64,000 nt of DNA, from the NCBI RefSeq assembly GCF_018446385.1, contig NC_056002.1, positions 29,870,636-29,934,635 of the forward strand, written 5' to 3'. The notes beneath the pieces are model-generated. The model saw nothing but the letters and a program-made list of their open reading frames with translations. It was not told where the DNA came from and did not search any database. Shown here in pieces: positions 54,735 through 64,000 of the stretch. This DNA comes from Zingiber officinale (taxonomy: Eukaryota > Streptophyta > Magnoliopsida > Zingiberales > Zingiberaceae). Position 1 is the stretch's first letter. Every line of letters starts with the position of its first letter. Made by a program: the position numbers and the translations under genes.

Positions 54735-56880
54735 TTCTGTATTAATTTCTTAGTAACTTTCTGAACATTCAACGAGTGTAAGAGATTTTTTCGCCTTCAA
54801 CGAAGGAGATTTTTTTGCGCTCTTATTTGCCTTGGAATAACAACCACGTAGGTTGTAACCAAGTAACTCTTTTTGCCTCTTTCCTATAAGTTATTAATTC
54901 ATTTTGTAGTTGTTCAATTAACGTGTTATAATTATACGATTGTTACTAATCTGAGTCAAGAGATCGGAAAAGATTTATTTTTATTATACAGATAATTTAT
55001 CCTCTTTTTTACCGATCCCATTGTACCAACACATGAAAAAAATGATAATTTTTTGTGTTCAGATTCTTCAAAAATTTCAGTTTCACATTTTTAGTATTTA
55101 TTTTCTGTCATGATTCTCAATAAAACTATATATCTTTATTTTATGTTTTTTATATTTGAGTTTTTGTATGCTTGTAGAATTTACTAAGCTTAAGATTTTA
55201 TAAAGATTAACAAGAAGCTTCTTTGAGATGTAAAGGATGAGATCACAAAGGACTATGAGGTTAAGGCACATTGTGTTGGATACTATCAGCATTATGGGGT
55301 AATTTTAAAAGAGGATTCGTTTATTTCTAATGTCTCATGAATCTATTTCTAGATTAATATGGAAGAGATAAATTATTAATGACTATTAATCATTAAGACA
55401 GTGATCAAAATATAAGAGAAGACATACGACACATCAAATTTTGATCCCATAACTTAATATGATAACATCTTATACTTTAATTTTCGTACCACCCCAATAA
55501 ATGATATTATCATCATTATATGATAAAAAGTGATTTATTTATCCAGTACCTTCATCAAATTATTTCTAATCTAATACAAAGAAGATAAATTATAAATAAT
55601 TATTAATTATTAGTACATGTCGACAAGATACACTTGGCGAAGGCCACCATTATGGTCCTAGAGGAGGATCTTCAATTATAGGCCGTCTGTGATTTGAAAA
55701 GTTTGGCTCCGAGAGTGTTTGTTCCTTGTAGCTCAATTATGTCCTCAGATGGTGGCTTAACAACGGAGCTGCCTATTCCGACCAAGACTCGCAACACGCT
55801 TCCCCTCTAATCAGCATCGGTTCTCTTCGGCTCGCTCATGAGGCTCCAATCGGCGTGGATTAGCCGATCCTGATTGTACTCATGCTGTCGTATCCAAACA
55901 GACAACACGATTTTATGGATGATGTCTCTCAATATTATCCACGTGTTAGACTACATTCAAAAAATAAGGTGTTCGCCGTTTGTTCGAAGGACGCGATCTC
56001 CAACGGTAAGTTGGAAAACCGGTGGGCGGGCAGAGTGCGGTGTCTGATGCTGAGCCGAGCGCAGCGAGATCGGAGAGTGACGTCACACGTGACGCGCTGC
56101 TGGATGCTGGGAGCGCACCACTCTAAAAGTTAGCTCAGAGTTGTACCTCGTTGGTGACTCATCAAGACAGCTAACTTTAAGCGGGACCACGAACCAGCAC
56201 AGGTAAATGGGTAAAAAACTTGGTCAATTAAAGTAGGTCTACGTATGCTTCTGAGATTTTACTCATTTCAATTTTTTCCCTTTTTTACTTTTATTTTGAG
56301 AATTTCATTTTTCTCATATTTTCATTTACCTCATAGAGTTCCAAAAATTACAGTTTGGCCTCTAATTTTTTGCCAAGTAACAAATTATAATCCATAAGAA
56401 GATAGTAAGGATATAATTGTTCACAAACATGAGAGAAAGCATAACGCTTCATATGAATTAACTATTCATGAGTTAACTTGATGGTAAGAATTTATTTATA
56501 TTTTTTAAACAAATATAAGGCAGATTAAATGAATAAATTTACATAATTTATTAAATAAAATAAAATAAATAAAATTATGAAGGTCATAAATTTTAAAAAA
56601 ATAAAGTCTTGAACAATCGTTTAAAACTTAATTAATTTGAAGTTAGTTTGACTTGTTGAATAATATAAAATTTTATCTCGTTTATAGCCTCAACAAAGAA
56701 TTATAGTTTGAAAATTATGTGTAAATTGTAATGAGTTTCTAAGGAGTAATAAGGATACAAGCAAAGTACAAGGGTCAAATAAAATAAAATATGATTTTAT
56801 TATTAATTTTTTTGACTCGCTTTTGGTGAATTATTGCTCATCACGATTTAACTAAAACGCACTTGAAGGGGCGTCGTGTC
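54735..56880. other. Intergenic region upstream of the cysteine oxidase gene
   Basis: AT-rich with no supported gene. 54760-54890 (ACGAGTGTAAGAG, CCTTGGAATAACAACCACG, AACCAAGTAA) resembles a decayed copia LTR end. 55880-56130 is more GC-rich, with a bZIP-type site at 56078. 56200-56860 is plain AT-rich sequence. Confidence 0.4.
56078..56093 (+). promoter_or_regulatory. Fused C-box and G-box (bZIP-type site)
   Basis: TGACGTCA (C-box/CRE palindrome) runs directly into CACGTGAC (G-box). Both are ACGT-core sites for plant bZIP factors, and the second also suits bHLH factors. About 840 bp upstream of the likely leader exon. Function is inferred only. Confidence 0.4.
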
Positions 56881-57926
56881 GCCGTTCCCGATCGCCCGCC
56901 GGGAGAGCCGCGGTTAAACCCTAGCCGCGAGGTAAGGGCCACCGGTTTGAATCTACGTCTCTCTCTTTCTATGTATTCTTACTAATTGAACTAATCAATT
57001 TTGTAGGTGGTTGCCGTTTGAATTGCGAGCAGTTGCTTGTGTTTTTTTCTCATGTTATTTTGATGTATCTGGTGTCGGATTGTTCGGAAATTGCCGAGGT
57101 TTAGTAGTCCGATTAGTTGGGTATGTGCAGCAGTGGGATTCGGTGGTGTTTAGGGTTGATGTCGTAGGGTTGGTCTGGTGCGGGATTGGTTGTCTTGCGC
57201 TTATTTCTTTCTTTGTCGTTGGATTTTTGTTCGCCCTTTTTATTTTTGCACTTAGATGCTCGAGTTATGTTCCTGCGCAATGGAGAACCTTTTAGAGCAA
57301 AAAGGAGAGTGTTTTCCTTCTTCTTAAAGGGAATTCATGGCGCATATAGACACCAGTCAGTGACCTTTTCAGAGCATGATTCGTTAATCAAGCTAAATGA
57401 TGTTTCTGTTTTCTCTTAAATTTTGGTAAAATCATTCAAAATTCTCTTTGCTTCTTTAATGAGGTATAGAAAGTTTATAATTTAACAGTAGAAATTAGAA
57501 TGAACGATAGCAAAATGCTCCCTTTTTTCAGTTTCATATACCATACTCAGTAGGTCTTGTTATGGCGAGAATTACGATGGGTGGTTGTTGATAAAAAATT
57601 TAGATTTTTCATTCTTGTGTGGGCTCTGTGACACAGGGAATTGCCTCATTTTTTTATTTTATTTTTTATTTTGGTTTTATAATGAACTGATGAGACAAAT
57701 ATCCTTCTTCACTTTCATGTATTTGGGAGAAGCTGATTATGTTGATAGTTAATTGCTTTTATAAACATTGTTGCATTGAGGTGAGACATTGTTGTTCATT
57801 ACTGCAGGGCTATGAGACTCAATACCTCTTGATCAAGGGTGGGCGACTTGAAGTCTCTGATTGATACATTGTAAAGGTTGAAGCCTTTGTTGGTTGATCT
57901 ATTGTCCACTTCACCCTCCCTGAAGT
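56880..57926 (+). other. 5' leader of the cysteine oxidase gene, with leader intron
   Basis: A GC-rich first exon with a telo-box AAACCCTA (56916-56923) ends at a donor GCGAG/GTAAGG (56931/56932). The likely acceptor is TGCAG at 57803-57807, giving an 876-bp leader intron rich in T and G. An alternative acceptor (TTGTAG) lies near 57006. The second leader exon (57808-57926) carries a six-codon upstream frame at 57812-57832. An in-frame TGA sits two codons before the main ATG. A leader intron and telo-box are common in broadly expressed plant genes. The transcription start is not known. Confidence 0.55.
57812..57832 (+). promoter_or_regulatory. Short upstream ORF in the cysteine oxidase leader
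   Basis: ATG with six sense codons (MRLNTS) and TGA, ending 94 bases before the main start. It could lower initiation at the main ATG if the leader is spliced as proposed. Confidence 0.4.
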
Positions 57927-60900
57927 ATGCCTCGAGTGAAAAGGCTCTATGAGGTCTGTAAAGCATCATTCTCCAATAGTGGGCCCATATCTGCTGAAGC
58001 TCTTGAAAATGTACGGTCCTGTTTAGGTGAGAAACACACCATTTCTCTACTTGCATGTTTTTTTTTTGTGCTTCCTTTTATCTCAGTTTTGGGCTGAAAG
58101 TTCTATGTTAATTTGAACTGTGAAGCATGCTACTCTGCCCATTATTTATCCTCATCCTTTTTGTATACCACATTTTCTTATTAAAGAATATGGGTAATAG
58201 ATCACCTCTTGTATCATATTTTGCAGACTAACAACATGATTGAATATATAATGAACCATGCACATTCAAATCATGTCAAAGGAGTCTGTTAGAGTAATTC
58301 ATGAAATAAGTATGTCATTTGATTCTGTGACCAAAAAGAAACTTTGCATATTAGCAAATATGGTTATTTGGCCATATATAGGTGACTGCTGCTTGACTAA
58401 TATTCCCATAAATTATCAATTTCATTGCATGATTTCTCCATGGATGAATGGGATCAAACAATAATGTTTAAGATTTAGGTTTCAAATCATAATTGAGCAT
58501 TTGTAGTTTCTTTCAAAATTCCTCTTGTACCTCTCATTGTCATAGTTAGGGATTCAATCTCTTTGTACTTTGAGTCTCATAGTGCATTTATTGTCTGTAT
58601 ACGTGTAAAATTATCTTAAATTCCGTTTCATATATATACCAAATGATAAAATGTGATTATCATGGAAGGACAGTTTGATCTACTTGAGCTTTCTAATCAT
58701 TGATGAATTTGGGAGCTGATATTTGTTGAAACATGGAAGTTAAGCATCCTATCAAGGGGTAGTTTCTTTCTAGTCTACCATTGTAGAATGAAAAACTGTG
58801 AAAGTCAATTCTGCATAGGTAGTCATTCAATAGTTCCTTGCAAATTTTGGGAAAACTTTATATCATTAAGAAATTGCTGAATACTGAATGTTTCTGATAG
58901 TTCATATAGGTTTTATGGGTCTAATTTTCATTTCAACTATTTTTTATTGTTTATGATAGCGGTATACCAGAATGCATGTGGATCTGAACAGCTAAAATCA
59001 TTCATTCACTGGGTCTAATAAGCCATAATAGTTAACATACTACAGGGTGCTAACAGTTAAAATGACAAGTATTGGTTGGTATATATTTGTCTCACTTGAA
59101 ACTAAACGCCATTAACTCTTCTTGACCCTATCAAGTATCAACAACTTCGTATTTAAGTTGATGATGGTTTTCCCACTTTCTTGTCATTTTATGTAAAGTT
59201 TCAGTTTTGTGTTTATTCTCTCATAGTGCTAGTCTTTTTTTAGCTGAGTTCTTGTCCATATGACAGTGTCCTTGTTTAGGTATTATTTTCTCATTGGTTT
59301 TGTACAAAATAAAAATGTGTAAATGCCGCATTAAAAGGGCAGCCCGGTGCACGAAGCTCTCGCCATGCGGGGTCCCGGGGAAGGATCCATTGTACGCAGT
59401 CGTACCCTGCTTTTTGCAAGAGGTTGTTTCTAGGATTCGAATCCGTGACCTTTTGGTCACAAAGTAATGTTCCAGGATTCGAACCCGTGACCTTTTGGTC
59501 ACAAAGCAACAACTTTACCGTTGCGCCAAGGCTCCCTTCAAGTTACAAAATCGATATTCTTTCTCTGTATTTGCTTTTGAGAGCATTGCTATCTGAGATA
59601 CAAGTGCTTCAAGCTTAGTGTCCTTTCCAATAATTTGAGTGATTTTGTCTATGAAACACACTACTTTATCTATTGTGTTAACACTCGAGGATTCATCTTT
59701 TATCCTTTTTATACTTGTTTGGTTTCAACATGGTTAAGCTTCCTGTTCATTCCTTTCAGTTGACTTTGCTCTTCACCACTTGCATTATTCTGTATTGTTC
59801 ATCTGTTATCCATTTCCTTGCTTTATAGCACATTTGAAAAGCTGACAAGTGAAAAGTTCTCACGTATGATGTGAAACTCTCCTTGGTATTCTTCAAGTAT
59901 TTGTTGATGCTTTGATCGGTCCGACCACTTGCGTGCATAAAAAAATTCATACTTTTCACATGCACCTTTTCCCTTGTTAAATTTGGATCCTTGCGATCCA
60001 AAAAGGTCTAGTTGTTTCTTATTCCTTGAAGTTCTTGAAACTTTTATTCAAGGATGTAACTATTTCTGTTTGATATACTAGTTAGGTTATTCTTCTTTCC
60101 AATTGTAAGAATAATTGAAAAGATCACATCCTTGATTTGTTGTATATGGTTTGACTAAATTTTGCAACCATAATTATAGGGATTAATTATAGGAATCCCA
60201 CTAATAACTGTTAACTGCAAGCCCTCAATAATTTGAAAATACTAGGACACCTCTTGAACTTTCCATCTACTGAAAAATGTGCTGATAAATATTATTTTCC
60301 TGTATTATCTCTATCCTTGTCAGCAAAATAACTCAGTGAACACCAACTTCATCTGAGACGACCTATGACCTATAATTTTTTTGCCAACAAAGTTATGATG
60401 CCATCATGATTTTCGCTGATAAGAGCAAGTATGTCAAACCACTTTACCAGGTGATTTCAGGTGAACTGGTTTGCACAGCAGTATGACAAAAATTCAGGTA
60501 GTGTCCCTTTTTATCCATTAGGAGTTTTGGTGTCGATAACAAATGCATGTGTATGTGTGGGAAAGAGACTCCCACTAAATTATACTTGCTAATTTAATTC
60601 ATGGCTTGTTTCCTTGCAATTTGGCTTGCTTTTGGACTTGAGTTTTTCCAACCTCACTTTGATTTTTTTCAGATGATATTAAACCTTCTGACGTGGGACT
60701 TGAAAAGGAGGCTCAAATAGCACGAGCGTGGAAAATTTCCATGAATTCAAATGGAAGAAGAGGGCGTAATGGAAATAATCAGTGCCCACCTCCTATCAAA
60801 TATCTACATGTACATGAGTGTGAAAACTTTTCTGTAAGAATTTGATCTTTTTCTGGAGTAGGTCAAAGAAAAGTTACTTGATTTACAACATTCCTGCAGC

Positions 60901-61176
60901 TTTCTAACTCATTCCAATAATTTCTGTCTCTTATCTTGAAAAGAATGAAGTCAAGATCTTCTGTTGACGAACAAATTATAACCGTAAATGAAATGATGAT
61001 ATCTTGATTTTCTCTATTTATTCTACAGATTGGGATATTCTGCATGCCACCTTCATCTGTTATTCCACTTCATAACCATCCAGGAATGACAGTGCTGAGC
61101 AAGCTTCTTTATGGGACAATGCTTGTCAAATCATATGACTGGATTGATACTGAGGGATCCGTTGATCCATCTGAAG
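57927..61176 (+). CDS. PCO: Plant cysteine oxidase, 5' part (three coding exons, continues past the window)
   Basis: Coding exons 57927-58026, 60673-60833 and 61029-61176, all with GT/AG ends and matching phases, give 136 residues. They begin [16 protein letters not shown] and contain [53 protein letters not shown] and [19 protein letters not shown]. This is the plant cysteine oxidase (PCO/ADO) cupin family. The short N-terminus resembles the PCO3/4/5 group more than hypoxia-induced PCO1/2. The enzyme uses Fe(II) and O2 to oxidise N-terminal Cys of ERF-VII factors and other substrates, marking them for the Arg/N-degron pathway in cytosol and nucleus. His102 and His104 (HNH) are two of the three iron ligands; the third and the cupin's second half lie beyond 64000. 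Start choice: an in-frame TGA is two codons upstream. No break is seen. Confidence 0.9.
58027..60672 (+). other. Intron 1 of the cysteine oxidase coding region
   Basis: 2646 bp, donor TTTAG/GTGAG and acceptor TTTTTCAG/ATGAT, phase 1. AT-rich. Contains a minus-strand SINE (59333-59536) and otherwise no supported feature. A short frame antisense to exon 1 is a shadow. Confidence 0.8.
59333..59536 (-). mobile_element. Au-like SINE with duplicated B-box segment
   Basis: Minus strand begins GGGAGCCTTGGCGCAACGG (tRNA-like A box) and has B boxes GGGTTCGAATCC and GGATTCGAATCC. It ends GCTTCGTGCACCGGGCTGCC plus TTTT, as in the Au SINE family of angiosperms. A segment of about 41 bp (ACTTTGTGACCAAAAGGTCA through the B box) is present twice in tandem, which the usual element does not have. 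Target duplications are not clear. Confidence 0.82.
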
Positions 61177-63203
61177 GTTTGTGCCCTTTGTAAATAGTTT
61201 CTTGGGAGTTGTGCACATAATTATATTTCTCTTGTGTAGCAAGTTCTCTTCACTTGATGCTTGTTTTCTTTTTGAGGGGTGTTTTCCAATGCATGGTAAT
61301 CATTTCCTTGAATAGTTAGTTATCTTCTGAAATTGGTGGTATTAGGTAATCCTAAAAGTCTTAATCTTCTCACTAAGATCACATGTTCCGATATTTTTCT
61401 TAATTTTAGGGCCACAGCCCCAAGTAAGCATTCAATGTTCACTATAAGAAATGAACCTTTCTTAACGTCCCAACTTACTCGACTGAAAGAGAAACTGAGT
61501 CAGACAAAAGCTGGCAACTAATTAAAAGTCGCATTGTTTTAAGAAAACATATTACTTTGATTAGCACTGATAATAGGCCTTAGATTGACAAAAAGGAGAT
61601 GAAATAGAGATCTATGTGTCAGTTTGAACAGCATGAAAAAGGAAAACAGATGATGCTATTACAATATTGTAGTCCTACTTGAATAAGATGTATTGGTTCA
61701 AAATCTCGAGTCGTACCAGAGTTTTAGACTTTGACTAGAACTACTATTTTGGTTTCAGTGTCTTGACATATGATGCTGGTGGAGAGTTGGAGGGGTAGAA
61801 GGAAGAAAAAGAAGAGAAGACACCTATATAGTTAAGTTCAGACTTTATGTCTCATAAGGAATGGTACGATTTGACGTTGAATTGTACAGACACAAGATAA
61901 AAAAATTATTTTAATTCATCTTGACATGTTTTATAGGATGCTAGGGGATATCGTTAGTATAACACATTCTTAATGACATAATTGACACAAAAACGCATGA
62001 TAAGGTACTTGTGGCCGAATAGTATCAAGTTCACAAATTTGTCAAAATGATATGTTTCGACTAGGCCGCCCGGCATGGTACGAGACTACACAAGTAATAA
62101 AAGATGATGCTCAGTGTCCTTGACACAATAATCAAGATTTGTGACAACAAGGAGTTTCAGGAAACAACATTATCATAAGACTAGACAAACACAAGTAATA
62201 ACAATAAAATGTATAACAAGGAGTTTAAGAATGCTCATTCAGTAGAAAACTCCTCTTGAGATACTCATTGTGTGCTTGACCATTAGATGATAGCTTCTTG
62301 ACCGAGATTCAAGAACAGCTAGCAGTATATATTTCCAACTTAATAGAGAAAAAATATTATATCATTGAGCTTAAGACAATGTCAAAAGAGATGTTTAAAT
62401 AACCCTTTGAGGTTGGTTTGGGTCCTTATACAATTTCATTGTAAAGATGCAGTTGATATTTAGTCACCTTGGGGAGTGGCTAGTAGTTAGGTTTACCTAA
62501 TTACCTTCCTCTTGAAAGTCTGCTCTGCTCAGTAAAGTGAGTTTCAGTTAGCTAGTTTTCAAGGTTATCAAAACATTAGTAAGTTGGGAAAAGTCCTAGT
62601 AACATTTCCTAAAGTTATCTAAATGATTGCGTGATATGCGAGGGGTTGGAATGGTTGAATTATAATGATTTGGCACATTACATTTTTTTTTTCAACTTCT
62701 TTGATCCTTTCTCTATCTTTAATCCCATTGCATTCTTCGATCTTTTGTCTCCTGATTCTCTAAGTATCTTCACATCTAATGTTGTTTCCCATATATTTCT
62801 GACTCATGTCCATTTAGCTACATATTTTATACTTTGCCCAATGAAATCATCAAAAACATGAGATCATCAAGTCACCCAGGTACTAAACCTTGGGGCAAAA
62901 AAGTTGCACTGACAAAGTAATTTGACTATGCATAAGCTAATATGCATCATCTGAGATCAACTAAATTAGAACTGAAGAATAACCAAGCTTTATAATAAAA
63001 AGGTATTCTGTATATTCTACTTTTGTCTAACATTCTCAGGTACCGTTTGAAAAAACTCTTCCTGGCAAACACACAATCATTAGAAAATGCTTCTAACAGT
63101 AATTAGACATTATGTTTGTAAGGATTTTACTAAAAGGAGCAAGATGGTTTTTTTTGCACCTTTTTTTGATAATTTTCCAACTATCTCCCACTCAACATAG
63201 TTT

Positions 63204-63216
63204 CAGCCTATTTTGA

Positions 63217-63268
<52 letters not shown>

Positions 63269-63901
63269 TAAAGATGTGCTTCTACTGATTATCATAAGTT
63301 GATTTCCTGTGGGAGGGTGGCTTAGTCCCATGTGCAATGTAGACAGAATACTCTTGGGCACTAGAAGAATGAGATGTTCAAGATAGATTGCTCATGTTAT
63401 TGTGAAGTTTGTCATAGGTTGATGTCAGAATAGAATCTAAAGAAAAATTTCTGACATAGGAAGACAAATCTATGCTGAGGTTTACTACTATACACTTTTT
63501 TGTGGTTGATTTTGAACTTGTACCATATTTTCAAACCCTTGTATTTCGTTTGCAGCTCATTTGAGATTATTGCCTATTTTGATGAATCAAAGAATAAAAA
63601 AGGAAAGAAAAGCTTCTACTGATGATCATAGGCTGATTTCAGGGTGGCTTAGTCCCATGTGCAACGTAGACAGAATAATACTTTTTGGTACTAGAAGAAT
63701 GTGATGTTCAACGATGGTTCATGTCATTGTGAAGTTCGTCCCTAATTGATGTCAGAATATAGCCTATGAAAAGTGTCTGACTTTAGAAGACAAATATGTG
63801 TGATGAGGTTTACTATCATATACTTTTTTTGTGGTTGGTTTTGAACTTGGACCATATCTAAAAACCCTCTCATTTCGCTTGTAGCTCATTCGAGATTATT
63901 G
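63204..63901 (+). repeat. Tandem duplication of about 340 bp in intron 3
   Basis: Unit 1 (63204-63568) and unit 2 (63569-63901) both begin GCCTATTTTGATGAAT and share GGGTGGCTTAGTCCCATGTG and TCATT(T/C)GAGATTATTG at the end. Copies differ at many positions and by the microsatellite in unit 1, so the duplication is not recent. Confidence 0.8.
63219..63265 (+). repeat. (AAT)n microsatellite
   Basis: About 15 uninterrupted AAT/ATA repeats within unit 1 of the tandem duplication, absent from unit 2, where the place reads AATCAAAGAATAAAAAAG. Confidence 0.9.
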
Positions 63902-64000
63902 AAAGGATGTATTGGGGAAATGACACCAAACATTCTATCTCTAATAGTATTAAATTGCATTTTATAAGAGCGAGACGATTTGATCTAACAACTGTGGCTA

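Larger units (their letters stand above)
61177..64000 (+). other. Intron 3 of the cysteine oxidase coding region (to window end)
   Basis: Donor GAAG/GTTTGTG, phase 1. No acceptor followed by the next conserved exon is seen before 64000, so this intron is at least 2.8 kb. It contains an (AAT)n tract and a tandem duplication (63204-63901). No further gene supported. Confidence 0.65.

Noticed and set aside
57011..57295. 94-codon hydrophobic frame upstream of the cysteine oxidase exon
   Set aside because: Begins at a non-ATG codon, lies in the proposed leader intron and owes its Phe/Leu/Val content to T/G-rich intron sequence.
57799..58056. 85-codon minus-strand frame
   Set aside because: Exact antisense of the first cysteine oxidase coding exon.
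63204..63901. Further coding exons of the cysteine oxidase gene
   Set aside because: Translation after the CAG and TAG acceptor-like sites gives no cupin sequence; the next conserved exon is not found before 64000.

Overview
This window is plant nuclear DNA, from an angiosperm and probably a monocot. That call rests on plant-type LTR retrotransposon families, an Au-like SINE, spliced introns and a plant cysteine oxidase gene. Species cannot be named from the sequence. About 85% of the window is a stack of nested transposable elements. The only host gene I can support is at the right edge.

Layout. (1) 1-9253: the 3' end of a Sirevirus-like Ty1/copia element ('S'). Its 3' LTR (from 723) is split by a complete gag-only Ty3/gypsy-type element on the minus strand ('T', 1967-9054), with near-identical LTRs, 5-bp target duplication GTTAT, a tRNA-Asp primer site and one 692-aa gag ORF. 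(2) 9254-21500: a decayed minus-strand chromovirus-like Ty3/gypsy element ('E'). It has an intact 2.7-kb 3' LTR, a broken RT/RNase H/integrase/chromodomain region, a tandem array of about 36-bp hairpin units and a fragment of the other LTR. The array is split by a plus-strand solo LTR (14778-19761, duplication GCTCC), which itself holds a second solo LTR (15092-16997, duplication CCGTG). (3) 21501-32127: a plus-strand LTR part ('G') interrupted by a related minus-strand chromovirus ('F'). F has lost its gag C-terminus and protease, has three in-frame stops in pol and carries Lys at the integrase catalytic Glu. (4) 32128-51244: an old gypsy-type 'Transposase_28' element ('D') split by two later insertions. 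One is a copia element ('A', 32479-41159), itself invaded by a gag-only Sirevirus-like element ('B', 34137-40122). The other is a complete minus-strand relative of B ('C', 41588-48734, duplication GATGT). (5) 51245-54734: the 5' half of a minus-strand CACTA transposon with transposase remnants, a GC-rich minisatellite and a subterminal region of long hairpins. (6) 54735-64000: non-repetitive flank, then the 5' half of a plus-strand plant cysteine oxidase gene. Coding exons are 57927-58026, 60673-60833 and 61029-61176; the gene runs off the window. An Au-like SINE lies in its first coding-region intron and a tandem duplication in the last visible one.

How the parts work together. B, C and T each keep LTRs, primer site, polypurine tract and a gag frame but have no polymerase. 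They look like non-autonomous passengers needing enzymes from autonomous relatives. In several unrelated LTR families here, dense palindromic or tandem repeats lie directly upstream of a TATA-like box. The host gene would encode an iron-dependent thiol dioxygenase of the N-degron oxygen-sensing pathway. The window shows its start and two of the three iron-binding histidines.
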